A stretch of DNA of 64,000 bases from JBJYKD01 sp049310025 (GCF_049310025.1 NZ_JBJYKD010000008.1:1-64000), one strand, 5' to 3'; positions 41,252 to 48,591 are shown, counted from the stretch's first letter. The notes: generated by a model from the sequence alone, not told the origin. Numbers and translations are program-made.

Positions 41252-41368
41252 GCTGAAAATAAAACGGGGTTTAAACCCGCATGCCGGTCAGCCTGCCCGA
41301 TACAGCATCCAGCGTTTGCCGTAAAGTGGTTATATGGCTTTTAGATTTCTCTTTATAAGGTCCTGGAT

Positions 41369-41878
41369 TTAAAGCGCAAACAGGAATCTGTCCCCCGGGC
41401 AGCGGGTGGCTGCGCCCTTGACTTCTCTATGAAGCACTACGCCGCTTTTGGGAATCTGGTATACATCCATAAGATGGTAAAGGAGCTTTTTCAATGATAA
41501 AATCTGGGCGGCCGTGGGTTCAGGGTGGCCCTTTTTGCCGTCCGGGTTGTCGGCGGAGTCAAAATTCCCTGTAAGGGCCACGCCCAGAGCCCTGAAATTC
41601 ATGCCCCCGGCGCGGCAGTGGGCCCCCGGGGCAAAATCCGGCCTCCCCTTTTCCACCGTGCCGTCGGCCCGGATGAGGTAATGGTAGCCGATGCTCACCA
41701 CCACCCCTCTATCGGTGCGCCTGAATCCCCGCTCGATATATTCGTCCACCAGGGATGCAGGCGACGTTATCTCCACTCCGAACCCCCTTCGGGCGTGATG
41801 GCCGTCTACGGCGAGCAGAGGCGCATCGGGGCCTGCGGTGTGGTGCAGCACGATGTACCTTGGATACAATCTCTCCAT
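41369..41878 (-). CDS. N-acetylmuramoyl-L-alanine amidase (Amidase_2 / PGRP fold)
   Basis: The protein has 169 residues from the ATG at 41878 after AAAGGGTGAG. Zinc ligands are expected at the His of YIVLHHTAGP, the His of VVLHREVKG and the Cys of TRCPGD, with SIGYHYLIRADG as the catalytic strand. There is no signal peptide, as in prophage endolysins and some sporulation amidases. It follows YvrJ, DUF2922 and DUF1659 genes on the same strand, a set often found together in Clostridia. It would cleave the bond between MurNAc and the stem peptide. Confidence 0.88.
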   Translation of the reverse strand: MERLYPRYIVLHHTAGPDAPLLAVDGHHARRGFGVEITSPASLVDEYIERGFRRTDRGVVVSIGYHYLIRADGTVEKGRPDFAPGAHCRAGGMNFRALGVALTGNFDSADNPDGKKGHPEPTAAQILSLKKLLYHLMDVYQIPKSGVVLHREVKGAATRCPGDRFLFAL

Positions 41879-41895
41879 AATCTCACCCTTTCTTT

Positions 41896-42051
41896 TCATA
41901 TCTTCACTGTTTTTATTCCCTCTATGACCTTTGCCAGCTCGTGGATGCTGCTGGTAAGGCTTTCTATTTTGGCCTCCACCCGCACCAGCAGGTATATGGA
42001 GACCACTATGGGGAATCCCACGTTGGCCACCTGAGCCAGAAGGTCTTCCAT
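41896..42051 (-). CDS. YvrJ family small membrane protein
   Basis: The protein has 51 residues: MEDLLAQVANVGFPIVVSIY, a single membrane helix continuing LLVRVEAKIE, then an amphipathic helix (LTSSIHELAKVI). NVGFPI followed by YLLVR is the YvrJ (PF12841) signature. The ATG at 42051 follows AGGAGGGG. It is encoded between DUF2922 and the amidase. YvrJ function is unknown; a holin-like role has been imagined because of size and company, but is unproven. Confidence 0.88.
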   Translation of the reverse strand: MEDLLAQVANVGFPIVVSIYLLVRVEAKIESLTSSIHELAKVIEGIKTVKI

Positions 42052-42187
42052 GTTCACCCCTCCTTTTAAAATACGTGCTCCAAAAGCAGCTTCCGGTGCC
42101 GCCCGCTCACGGAAAAGCCGCTTCCGGACGCAAACGCATCAATGTTTTACAGCCGGGCGCTGCCCGGGCACCCGGCTGAGAGAGCAT

Positions 42188-42418
42188 TTACTGCACCTGG
42201 GAAATCAATTCCACCACGTCCCTTATTACAATCCTGGCGCTGAGGGCCTTCACCATATCCCCGCCGGTGGTATTGAATATGTTTTTGGCCAGCACCGTAT
42301 CCATGACGGCTTGAACCTCCTGAGGGGTCAGATCCTCCCTCGGGTCTGCCACAGAGATCCGGGCGTTTTTCCCGGCGGCGTTCTGAAATATCATCTCAAG
42401 GCTTCTGTCCATCTGCAT
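42188..42418 (-). CDS. DUF2922 family protein
   Basis: The protein has 76 residues: SLEMIFQNAAGKNARISVAD, DPREDLTPQEVQAVMD, ending VVELISQVQ. These match the DUF2922 family (PF11148), small soluble Firmicute proteins always found beside DUF1659 and YvrJ. AAGGAGGTG precedes the start. A GC-rich hairpin (42151-42177) lies between it and yvrJ. No biochemical role is known. Confidence 0.85.
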   Translation of the reverse strand: MQMDRSLEMIFQNAAGKNARISVADPREDLTPQEVQAVMDTVLAKNIFNTTGGDMVKALSARIVIRDVVELISQVQ

Positions 42419-42563
42419 TCACCTCCTTCTTTTGGTATTGCCCGCCGGACCTCGGGACGCCAGGCCCGGGAAAGCCCGGCATCCCTTACCGCTGGCCGCC
42501 TCACAAATTTACGGCGCATCCTAAGCCTGGAAGGCGGCCGTTACACGGTCTTGCGTCCGCGGG

Positions 42564-42791
42564 TTAAATCTGCTCGGTAAGTTCGGTCTCCATTACCCGG
42601 CGGATGGCGCTTACCGGGTGAATCTGGAGGCCCGCCAGGGCTTTTGCCACATCCATCAGGTCTTGGTCCGCGGCGGAAGGTTTCACCCTGGCGTAAGACC
42701 TGGTCCTGTAGACGGGCTTGTTGTTTTCATCCACCCCCGTCTGCACTATGATCTGGAGCGACGAATCCACAGGTGTGACGATAACCGCCAT
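42564..42791 (-). CDS. DUF1659 family protein
   Basis: The protein has 75 residues: MAVIVTPVDSSLQIIVQTGV, NKPVYRTRSYARVKPSA, ADQDLMDVAKALAGLQ. These match DUF1659 (PF07872). AGGAGGTG precedes the ATG. It is the first gene of the DUF1659-DUF2922-YvrJ-amidase unit. The family is confined to Firmicutes and uncharacterised. Confidence 0.87.
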   Translation of the reverse strand: MAVIVTPVDSSLQIIVQTGVDENNKPVYRTRSYARVKPSAADQDLMDVAKALAGLQIHPVSAIRRVMETELTEQI

Positions 42792-43139
42792 GACTTTTCA
42801 CCTCCTTCTTTTTTCGCCGGCCCCTTCGGGCCCGCAGCTCAGGGCCGTATACCGGAATTTGGCCTGCCGCCGTCTCCCACCTCCCGCGAGCCCGCCTGCC
42901 ATATTTTCCGGGGCCGTCCCGAATTACACCTTCATTATATCCGCCCCTCCCCAAAAACAAAAAAGCCGGGCCGCCTCCTCCCGGCACCCCGGACGAGGCC
43001 CGACCGCTCCGGCCCGGCCGAAAAACGCACCGGCCGGAGCTTCACCCTGCAAAAATAAAACCCGCCCGGCCCGCACCGCATAAAAAAATCCGGCCCACCC
43101 GGCCCGGGTCCATAAAGACGTCGCACCAGCATCATGATG

Positions 43140-43159
43140 AATATTTAAATTTAAATATT
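43140..43159. repeat. 20-bp AT palindrome
   Basis: AATATTTAAATTTAAATATT at 43140-43159 is a perfect palindrome in the AT-rich end of the gap before truD. It may be an operator or simply sequence bias. Confidence 0.5.
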
Positions 43160-43270
43160 TATATTTTCCTTGATAATTTATAGCTGTAACCATAAAATAA
43201 AAATGGCAGGCCGAAGAAAAGGAATTGTAGGAGCACAAACCTGCCGGAGAATACAATTCACGCATAAACC

Positions 43271-43287
43271 GCATGTATAATACATGC
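43271..43287 (+). promoter_or_regulatory. inverted repeat over the truD -10 region
   Basis: GCATGTA-TAA-TACATGC at 43271-43287 is a perfect 7+3+7 inverted repeat. It contains TATAAT (43276-43281), the likely -10 of truD, so a protein bound here would block transcription. Confidence 0.5.
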
Positions 43288-43297
43288 ATAAATAAGG

Positions 43298-44488
43298 ATG
43301 ATGACATTGAAGATAAAAGTTAAGCCCGAAGACTTTATAGTAAAAGAGCAGGTAGACCTGGAATACAAGGCGGGCGGCAGATACCGCATCTACCTTTTGA
43401 AAAAAAGGCACTGGAACACCATGGACGCCCTGCTCGCCATCGCAAGGCAAAATCATGTGCCCGTGGCGAAGATAGGCTGCGGCGGCCGGAAGGACAGGCA
43501 CGCCCTGACCTATCAGTATATCTCGGTGCCCCGGGAATACGAGCTTTCCTTCGACATGCCCAATGTGGAGCTTTCTTTCACGGGCTTTGCGGATGATTAC
43601 ATATCGCCCGCCATCCTGAGGGGAAACTACTTCGAGATCACCCTGAGGAAAATAAGCCCGCATGAAAAAGACGGTATCTTACGGCGCCTGGATGAAGTAA
43701 ACCGCTCCGGCTTTCCCAACTACTTCGACGACCAGCGCTTCGGCAGCGTGCAAAATCCCGAAGAATTTCTGGCCGAGAGGATAATAAAAAAGCACTACAG
43801 GGGAGCCCTGAAACTGTATTTCACCACGGCACACCCCGAGGACAAAAGGGAAGAAAAGGAGAGGAAAAAGAAGATAGAAGAACTCTGGGGAAACTGGGAG
43901 GAAATCCTTCCGCTTTGCCGCAAAGCGTCGGAAAGAGAGATAGCCAAAATCCTCTCCGGGGGCGAAAGCAAACAGAAACTGGTACTGGCCGTAAACGCCA
44001 TCCCAAAAGAAGAGCTTTCCATGTACTTCTCCGCCTACCAGAGCTACCTGTGGAACAAAGCCCTGGAAAAACTTCTGAAGAACAACATCGACGGCCTTGT
44101 AGAAGTGAAGGGGAAGATAATGAACTACTACTTTTACCGGACTCTCGGCGAACAGGAACTCCGGACATTCAGGGATATGCAGATCCCAACCGTATCATAC
44201 AAAATTCCCCGCACCGCCCCGGAGGTGGACGCGGCCGTAGAGCAAGTCCTGGCGGACCGCGGCGTGAAGCCCTCGGACTTCAACCTCAAGAAAATCCGCA
44301 AATCCTTCTTCAAATCCTTCCTGCGCCCTGCGGTAGTCTTCCCCGAGAACCTCTACGCAGGCCCCTTTGAAGACGATGACATATACCCGGGCCATCTCAA
44401 ATTCAAACTAAAATTCACCCTTCCTCCCGGCTCCTTCGCCACCATGCTGATAAAGTCCGTCGGAATTGCCCTTTTTGACCCGGTATGA
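43298..44488 (+). CDS. truD: tRNA pseudouridine(13) synthase TruD
   Basis: The protein has 396 residues. The N-terminal KIKVKPEDFIVKEQ, the catalytic aspartate in IGCGGRKDRHALTYQYISV and NYFDDQRFGS are diagnostic. The TRUD insertion domain spans roughly residues 150-300. The C-terminus ends with PGSFATMLIKSVG. It modifies U13 of tRNA(Glu) and others. Start: ATG 43298 or 43301; TTG 43307, better spaced after AAGGATGA, is also possible and would give the usual MKIKVKPEDF start. Confidence 0.95.
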   Translation: MMTLKIKVKPEDFIVKEQVDLEYKAGGRYRIYLLKKRHWNTMDALLAIARQNHVPVAKIGCGGRKDRHALTYQYISVPREYELSFDMPNVELSFTGFADDYISPAILRGNYFEITLRKISPHEKDGILRRLDEVNRSGFPNYFDDQRFGSVQNPEEFLAERIIKKHYRGALKLYFTTAHPEDKREEKERKKKIEELWGNWEEILPLCRKASEREIAKILSGGESKQKLVLAVNAIPKEELSMYFSAYQSYLWNKALEKLLKNNIDGLVEVKGKIMNYYFYRTLGEQELRTFRDMQIPTVSYKIPRTAPEVDAAVEQVLADRGVKPSDFNLKKIRKSFFKSFLRPAVVFPENLYAGPFEDDDIYPGHLKFKLKFTLPPGSFATMLIKSVGIALFDPV

Positions 44489-44529
44489 TACCATTAAAGA
44501 CAGAAAACACCGAAGGTGGGAGTGATCCT

Positions 44530-44634
44530 ATGAAAATCCCTTACGGCATCTCCAACTTCAAAAGCCTGCGGGAGGAAGGATATCTCTATGTAGACAAAAC
44601 TTCTTGCGCATTTTCCCACCCGAGCATATATTAA
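44530..44634 (+). pseudogene. N-terminal stub of an AAA-ATPase-like / PD-(D/E)XK protein
   Basis: 34 codons begin MKIPYGISNFKSLREEGYLY and VDKTS, the start of the AAA-ATPase_like (PF09820) family of proteins usually fused to a DUF1703 nuclease. After VDKT the sequence diverges and stops at 44632. GGTGGGAG precedes the ATG. The remaining 450 or so residues are gone, replaced by a toxin-antitoxin pair. Confidence 0.7.
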
Positions 44635-44688
44635 AGATTACTTGACAGTAAGATAAAAAAGTATTACTCTTTAACCAGAGGTGATATC

Positions 44689-44940
44689 ATGAAAACCGTA
44701 AAGATGTCCATTACAATGCCGGAAGACCTGGTAGTCCAGATAAAAAATCTTACGGATAATGTCAGCGCATTTATCACCGAAGGCATGCGCCAATATGTAG
44801 CCAGAGAGAATCTGCGCCGCGCGCTGGAGGCAGGAGCCGGTGCATGGAGGGAAGAAAACCATCCCGAGCTTTCCAACTTGCAGGAGATAGATGATTTTGT
44901 ACGGAAAATCCGATCTGAATGGAGAAAACACCATGAGTGA
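44689..44940 (+). CDS. antitoxin of a PIN module (ribbon-helix-helix type)
   Basis: The protein has 83 residues. The N-terminal KTVKMSITMPEDLVVQIKNL and VSAFITEGMRQYVARE fit a ribbon-helix-helix DNA-binding domain. The C-terminal part, rich in Glu, Arg and Trp (AGAWREENHPELSNL), would cover the toxin. GAGGTGAT precedes the ATG. The PIN gene starts inside its last codons (ATGA-type overlap at 44933-44940). Confidence 0.8.
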   Translation: MKTVKMSITMPEDLVVQIKNLTDNVSAFITEGMRQYVARENLRRALEAGAGAWREENHPELSNLQEIDDFVRKIRSEWRKHHE

Positions 44941-45346
44941 AAGACATCTTATATTGGATACCGGGGTGCTTATTTCCCATCTGAGAAATATACCCGGAGT
45001 AAAACAGCTTTTATTAAGATTGGCCCAGCGTTTTATCCTCTCCATATCGGCGGTGACGGTAGTTGAAATATGGCAGGGAGCAAAGCCGGATGAAGTTGAA
45101 AGCACAAAAAAATTTTTGCAGGGATTTAAACTCATCTCATTAAATGGAGAGCTTGCAGAAAAAAGCGGCAAACTCCTCGCAGAATTAAAATATAAGGGAT
45201 TCACCATAGATTTTGCTGATGCCGTCATAGCATCCACGGCCCGGCAGTTAGAATCGCCGGTTTTGACAACCAACAGCAAACATTTTTTAGCAATACCGGA
45301 GTTAGAAGTTTGGAAACTAACAGAATTAATCGCGAAAAACCAATAA
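44933..45346 (+). CDS. PIN-domain toxin (VapC family)
   Basis: The protein has 137 residues from the ATG at 44933, which overlaps the antitoxin stop by eight bases. Conserved acidic residues lie in LILDTGVLISHL, VVEIWQGAKPDE and FTIDFADAVIASTA, and LTTNSKHFLAIP is the last PIN strand. It is a probable Mg-dependent RNase. It is the first of three toxin-antitoxin systems in 3 kb. Confidence 0.87.
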   Translation: MSERHLILDTGVLISHLRNIPGVKQLLLRLAQRFILSISAVTVVEIWQGAKPDEVESTKKFLQGFKLISLNGELAEKSGKLLAELKYKGFTIDFADAVIASTARQLESPVLTTNSKHFLAIPELEVWKLTELIAKNQ

Positions 45347-45378
45347 TAATTTCCCTGACCTTGTAATTGACCTGGCTC

Positions 45379-45398
45379 CGGTTTTCGCTTCTATATAG
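45379..45398 (+). repeat. direct repeat copy 1 flanking the HicAB-SecB module
   Basis: CGGTTTTCGCTTCTATATAG at 45379-45398. It matches GGGTTTTCGCTTCGATATAG at 46820-46839, same orientation, with two differences in 20. The two copies bracket the HicAB-SecB genes. Confidence 0.55.
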
Positions 45399-45476
45399 AA
45401 TAGTCTTTTTCTCCACAGTTTGGTATCAGAAAATATTAAAGTTTAATAAATACGAAAAAGCAATCAGGAGGTAATG

Positions 45477-45884
45477 TTATGTTACACTGATAGTAGGTGG
45501 AATTATAAATGGTTCACCTATTATTTTCTCAGATAAAAAGCTAGTAATTAGAGAAATATAGGGGCCGCATGGAGCAACTAGTTCATTTATATTATTTTTT
45601 ATTTCCGTTTCATCTATAGGTTCTTTAAATTTATATCTAATATCCATATTAAAATTAATTATAAAAAGCAATTGCGGTTCAAATTTTAATTCATGGGATA
45701 CATTGATTATTACTTCAGTATCATTTATATTTTCTATAACATAATTAGTAGTTGGTTTAATTTCAAGTTTAATTTCTTCTTTTAATCTAGGTTTTTTATC
45801 ATTTATTTTTTGTACATTTAATGATTGCAAATTAATAATGCGTCCTTTAATTTTAGAAAATATTGAAGGAATTTGCTTCTCCAT
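45477..45884 (-). CDS. SecB-like chaperone of a toxin-antitoxin-chaperone system
   Basis: The protein has 135 residues. The N-terminus is polar. From residue 50 it has the alternating strands of the SecB fold (VIENINDTEVIINVSHELKF) and the C-terminal PCGPYISLITSFLSEKIIGE and PFIIPP, like the end of SecB-type proteins (SLIISFLTEKMxGxPxxxPP in relatives). Monoderm bacteria have no export SecB; SecB-like genes in them sit with toxin-antitoxin pairs, where the chaperone folds and protects the antitoxin. It is five bases after hicB in the same operon. The family call rests on pattern and context. Confidence 0.7.
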   Translation of the reverse strand: MEKQIPSIFSKIKGRIINLQSLNVQKINDKKPRLKEEIKLEIKPTTNYVIENINDTEVIINVSHELKFEPQLLFIINFNMDIRYKFKEPIDETEIKNNINELVAPCGPYISLITSFLSEKIIGEPFIIPPTISVT

Positions 45885-45889
45885 TTATA

Positions 45890-46381
45890 TCACCACCTTG
45901 CAGGATTAAATTGAGGTTCAAAAAGAAGATTTTTCTTTTTATCCATTGACCATACATAATGTTGTATATGAGTAAAAATTAAATTGTCAGATTTATCTAA
46001 AGTAAACTCTGAGCTTGCAGAAACTTCTTTTCTCCCAGCTTCTTTAGATAAAGCATATAAAATTAGCTGATTTAGACTAATTCCTTCTTCTTGAGCTATT
46101 TCAGCTAATTCTTTATGAAGCCTTTTGGGAATTCTAATAGTTAATTTACCACTATATTCATCTTCATCCTTATAGTAAGAAGGTTCAGGTATAGGTTTAC
46201 CTTCTGCTTTTGCAGCTTCGATCCAGGAATCTATAGCTTGTTTTGCATTCTGAATAGCTTCCTCAAGAGTATCACCATCAGTCATGCAACCAGGAAGATC
46301 TGGAACTTCAATAAAATATCCACCTCCATCTTCTTCTGACAAAAGACTAATCTTTAAACCATATTTTTTTTCTTCATTCAT
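45890..46381 (-). CDS. hicB: HicB antitoxin with C-terminal extension (chaperone-dependent)
   Basis: The protein has 163 residues from the ATG at 46381, which overlaps the hicA stop (ATGAATGA); longer upstream starts lie inside hicA. N-terminal HicB fold: GLKISLLSEEDGGGYFIEVP then DLPGCMTDGDTLEEAIQNA. Middle: a ribbon-helix-helix (KLTIRIPKRLHKELAEIA). The last 35 residues (FTLDKSDNLIFTHIQHYVW, ending NLLFEPQFNPARW) are not part of ordinary HicB; a hydrophobic, aromatic tail of this kind is what chaperone-addicted antitoxins carry for recognition by SecB. The SecB-like gene follows directly. Confidence 0.85.
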   Translation of the reverse strand: MNEEKKYGLKISLLSEEDGGGYFIEVPDLPGCMTDGDTLEEAIQNAKQAIDSWIEAAKAEGKPIPEPSYYKDEDEYSGKLTIRIPKRLHKELAEIAQEEGISLNQLILYALSKEAGRKEVSASSEFTLDKSDNLIFTHIQHYVWSMDKKKNLLFEPQFNPARW

Positions 46382-46655
46382 CTTTATCATCCTTATCCAT
46401 AAAATTGGGATTGACTTGTTCAAAATATTTTATACACTTTTTAACATAAATTGGCTTCAAAGGTTTATGACGGCCGCGAGTATCTACTATAATTATAGTA
46501 TCCTCAAGATCAGGATGTGAGTAAACAATGTGGTCACCTTTACCTGCTCTTAAATTAAATCCCCCTACTTTGGTCATTAATTTGTTTAAATCATCAAACA
46601 TTACATTGTGTGGGTTGTGTTTAATTTTTATATAAAGTTTTTCATAGTGGCCCAT
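46374..46655 (-). CDS. hicA: HicA-type mRNA interferase toxin
   Basis: The protein has 93 residues from the ATG at 46655 after GAGG. It shows the double-stranded RNA-binding-like HicA fold: FDDLNKLMTKVGGFNLRAGK, catalytic His in GKGDHIVYSHPD, and IIIVDTRGRHKPLKPIYVKK. HicA cleaves mRNA independently of ribosomes. It is the first gene of the hicA-hicB-secB operon and has a promoter with repeated TATCAT boxes. Confidence 0.87.
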   Translation of the reverse strand: MGHYEKLYIKIKHNPHNVMFDDLNKLMTKVGGFNLRAGKGDHIVYSHPDLEDTIIIVDTRGRHKPLKPIYVKKCIKYFEQVNPNFMDKDDKDE

Positions 46656-46680
46656 AAAATACCTCATTAATCAACTTAAT

Positions 46681-46720
46681 ATGATACTATATATGATACC
46701 ACATTATCATAAAAAGTCAA
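46681..46720 (-). promoter_or_regulatory. promoter and operator boxes of hicA-hicB-secB
   Basis: On the minus strand TTGACT (46715-46720), 16 bases, TATCAT (46693-46698). ATGATA at 46681-46686 and 46693-46698 and TATCAT at 46705-46710 are spaced at 12-base steps, suggesting antitoxin binding sites over the promoter. Confidence 0.6.
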
Positions 46721-46819
46721 TGCCTTAAAAAATCTTTAAAATTTAATGATAATTATATTTGTGCAAGTATTTTCCATGTATTTCGTTCGTTGTTTTTATA
46801 TGTTCTTGACAAAATATGC

Positions 46820-46839
46820 GGGTTTTCGCTTCGATATAG
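46820..46839 (+). repeat. direct repeat copy 2 flanking the HicAB-SecB module
   Basis: GGGTTTTCGCTTCGATATAG at 46820-46839, 18 of 20 identical to the copy at 45379-45398, same orientation. Recombination between them would remove the whole module. Confidence 0.55.
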
Positions 46840-46864
46840 CTGAAAATTGCGCCGGCGCCAGGCT

Positions 46865-47272
46865 TCAGAGAACAATAAAAGGCCCCGAAAATGGCCTATA
46901 AATGTTAAAATGTTTATCGAACGTAAACACTTTCCTAATTCCGTGTTTTTCACAAAGGGCAAAAGAGATGACATCTACGAAGCTAAAGCCCGAATCGCCA
47001 TATTTTTCTTTTATCTTCAACCCCTCATTCACATCATTTAAATCCATGGGCAACAGTTCAAAAAGGCCGTCGCTGGTCGACCTTAAAAATTCATCGGCGC
47101 AAAAAGAATTCAGCCGGCTGTTCAACAAAAACCATGTCTCCACCATTACAGGTATAGAGGTACACAATAACTCTTTTCCAACAATCTTTTTGTAAATTTT
47201 TAACGCCCGGGAATGATTCGCGTCGTTTTTATCCACCAACGCATAAAATGCACCGGTATCGATAAAAATCAC
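46865..47272 (-). CDS. PIN-domain toxin (VapC family)
   Basis: The protein has 135 residues starting with GTG 47272, overlapping the antitoxin stop by four bases (GTGA). Acidic motifs are IFIDTGAFYALVD, VMVETWFLL and GFSFVDVISFALCEKHG, ending VFTFDKHFNIY. This matches the clostridial VapC group. It is separated from hicA by 210 bases that hold the direct repeat and the HicAB promoter. Confidence 0.88.
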   Translation of the reverse strand: MIFIDTGAFYALVDKNDANHSRALKIYKKIVGKELLCTSIPVMVETWFLLNSRLNSFCADEFLRSTSDGLFELLPMDLNDVNEGLKIKEKYGDSGFSFVDVISFALCEKHGIRKVFTFDKHFNIYRPFSGPFIVL

Positions 47273-47499
47273 TTGAAAACCTCCTTCAATACCTCATCCA
47301 CATTTTCGGAGGTTCTTCCATTTACTTCTCCGCTTCCTATTCCCACAAAACGGAAATAATTTTTGTTTTTATTTTTTTCCCGGATCAGGTTGTCTACGGC
47401 TTCCCTGATCAATTCAGCCATTTTTCTGTTTGATTGTTTGGCTATTTGTTTCAATGCGAAAAATTGTTCTTCATTTAAATAAACCATGGTCTTGCGCAT
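47269..47499 (-). CDS. ribbon-helix-helix antitoxin (VapB-like)
   Basis: The protein has 76 residues. MRKTMVYLNEEQFFALKQIA and RKMAELIREAVDNLIREK form a CopG/ribbon-helix-helix domain; the tail (NGRTSENVDEVLKEVF) would bind the PIN toxin. The start is preceded by GGGGGTGAG. On the minus strand TTGACA (47538-47543) and TTCTAT (47515-47520), 17 apart, with AT-rich imperfect palindromes, form its likely control region. Confidence 0.83.
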   Translation of the reverse strand: MRKTMVYLNEEQFFALKQIAKQSNRKMAELIREAVDNLIREKNKNKNYFRFVGIGSGEVNGRTSENVDEVLKEVFK

Positions 47500-47828
47500 T
47501 TGCTCACCCCCGCAATAGAAATATAATATATGTTATATGTCAACTATATTATATCAATAAATCAAAATTTAAACAATAGAAACAGCGATTGCGCATCACC
47601 CGAAAAATCTCTTCTGTGGCACATCGACGCCCTCATGCAAGAAAACAAAAAGCGCAGCAAAAAAATCCCTCTGCCGGAGCAGGCCTGCTGATAAAATAAA
47701 ACACAGGTTATATTTTCCTAAAAAATTTATTTCAAAAGGAGGAAAATGATTTATAATGTCGAATAACTAAACACTGTTCCTGTTATTACCTGTTGTTAAC
47801 TAAGATTAAATGGCAGAGGGTATGAGGC
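47500..47828. other. intergenic region between toxin-antitoxin islet and LoaP operon
   Basis: This 329-base gap holds the divergent promoter of the antitoxin gene (about 47515-47545). On the plus strand a frame of about 30 codons at 47589-47690 (EKSLLWHIDALMQENKKRSK, then a stop) may be the tail of a lost gene. AGGAGGAAAATGATTTATAA near 47738 is a binding site with an ATG that runs into a stop within a few codons. Nothing else is supported. Confidence 0.4.
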
Positions 47829-48359
47829 TTGAATAGAAAATGGTTTGTTATTTTCACACAAAGCGGTAAAGAAAAAAGGGTAAAAGAAGTCCTCGAACAC
47901 TGTTTTCCATCGCATGAAGTAAAGCCTCTTGTACCCGCCAGGAAGCTTAAAGAGAGAAAAGGCGGTATAGAAAGAACGGTCATAAGGACACTCTTTCCGG
48001 GCTATGTATTTATCAAAGCCCACATGAAATCCGAGACCTACCGCAGGATAAAGCAGATACCCAGCATAGTGGACCTGCTGAAAGCCGACTGTGAACCAGC
48101 CGAAGTTCCCGATGAAGAAATGCGCCCCATCCTCCGCCTCACCAGGGATTGTGAGATTATAGAATTTTCTAGAGGCATAAAGGTGGGGACCAAAGTAAAG
48201 ATCATCGACGGCCCTTTAAAAGACCTCCGGGGCTACATCATCGATGTGGACCGGAGGAAAGGCAGAGCGAAGGTGGCCCTGGAACTGCTGGGCCAGGGCA
48301 AAAAAGTGGAACTGGGATTGATTGTGCTTGAACGGTATGACTCTATAGTTAACTCATGA
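47829..48359 (+). CDS. loaP: LoaP-type transcription antiterminator (NusG paralogue)
   Basis: The protein has 176 residues from a TTG at 47829. N-terminal NGN domain: KWFVIFTQSGKEKRVKEVLE, TLFPGYVFIKAHM. C-terminal KOW domain: GTKVKIIDGPLKDLRGYIID. A NusG paralogue at the head of a polysaccharide operon is the LoaP arrangement; LoaP recognises an RNA hairpin in the leader and lets polymerase pass terminators in long operons. The operon downstream is over 15 kb and a hairpin with a T tract lies right after this gene, so the role fits. Confidence 0.9.
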   Translation: MNRKWFVIFTQSGKEKRVKEVLEHCFPSHEVKPLVPARKLKERKGGIERTVIRTLFPGYVFIKAHMKSETYRRIKQIPSIVDLLKADCEPAEVPDEEMRPILRLTRDCEIIEFSRGIKVGTKVKIIDGPLKDLRGYIIDVDRRKGRAKVALELLGQGKKVELGLIVLERYDSIVNS

Positions 48360-48394
48360 GGCTGTTTCGGCGCCCTTGAGTTGGAAAATATGCC

Positions 48395-48450
48395 TTACCT
48401 CCCGGGAGCTGTTTTGGACAGGCCCGTGGGGGTAATCTATGCCTTTTTTT
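48395..48450 (+). terminator. leader terminator, probable LoaP target
   Basis: TTACCTCC at 48395-48402 pairs with GGGGGTAA at 48428-48435 (one G-U), with inner helices GGG/CCC and CTGT/ACAG, and seven T at 48444-48450. It lies between loaP and wzz. Confidence 0.55.
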
Positions 48451-48591
48451 AAAGCGGAATTCTACTGAAAACTGCCCCATACTGTGTGCAAATTCATAAC
48501 AATAAAATTTTTTCCAGCAGGGAGGAAATTTCACCCCCGGTGTAGAAATATGAATAAAGTCAATGTAATTCGAGACATTTTGATAAAAAAA

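Larger units (their letters stand above)
42792..43297 (-). other. gene-free GC-rich region with repeated hairpins and T tracts
   Basis: The 506-base gap between DUF1659 and truD has no supported gene. On the minus strand several GC-rich helices are each followed by a T tract: near 43087-43110 (CCGGGCC...GGGCCGG then A and seven T), near 43050-43070 (GGGCGGGTTTTATTTTT), near 43015-43040 (GTTTTTCGGCCGGGCC) and 42957-42985 (GCCGGG / CCCGGC then TTTTTTG). A TATAAT on the minus strand at 42934-42939 with a weak -35 could drive DUF1659. The right end is AT-rich with two palindromes. It may hold a small RNA or stacked terminators. Confidence 0.5.

Noticed and set aside
46877..46899. Hairpin with T tract as terminator of the PIN gene
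   Set aside because: AGGCC/GGCCT lies inside the coding region before the stop codon at 46865, so it is unlikely to be the terminator.
48443..48450. T tract as proof of termination before wzz
   Set aside because: The T tract is eight bases past the helix, so intrinsic termination is not certain; kept only as a candidate LoaP target.
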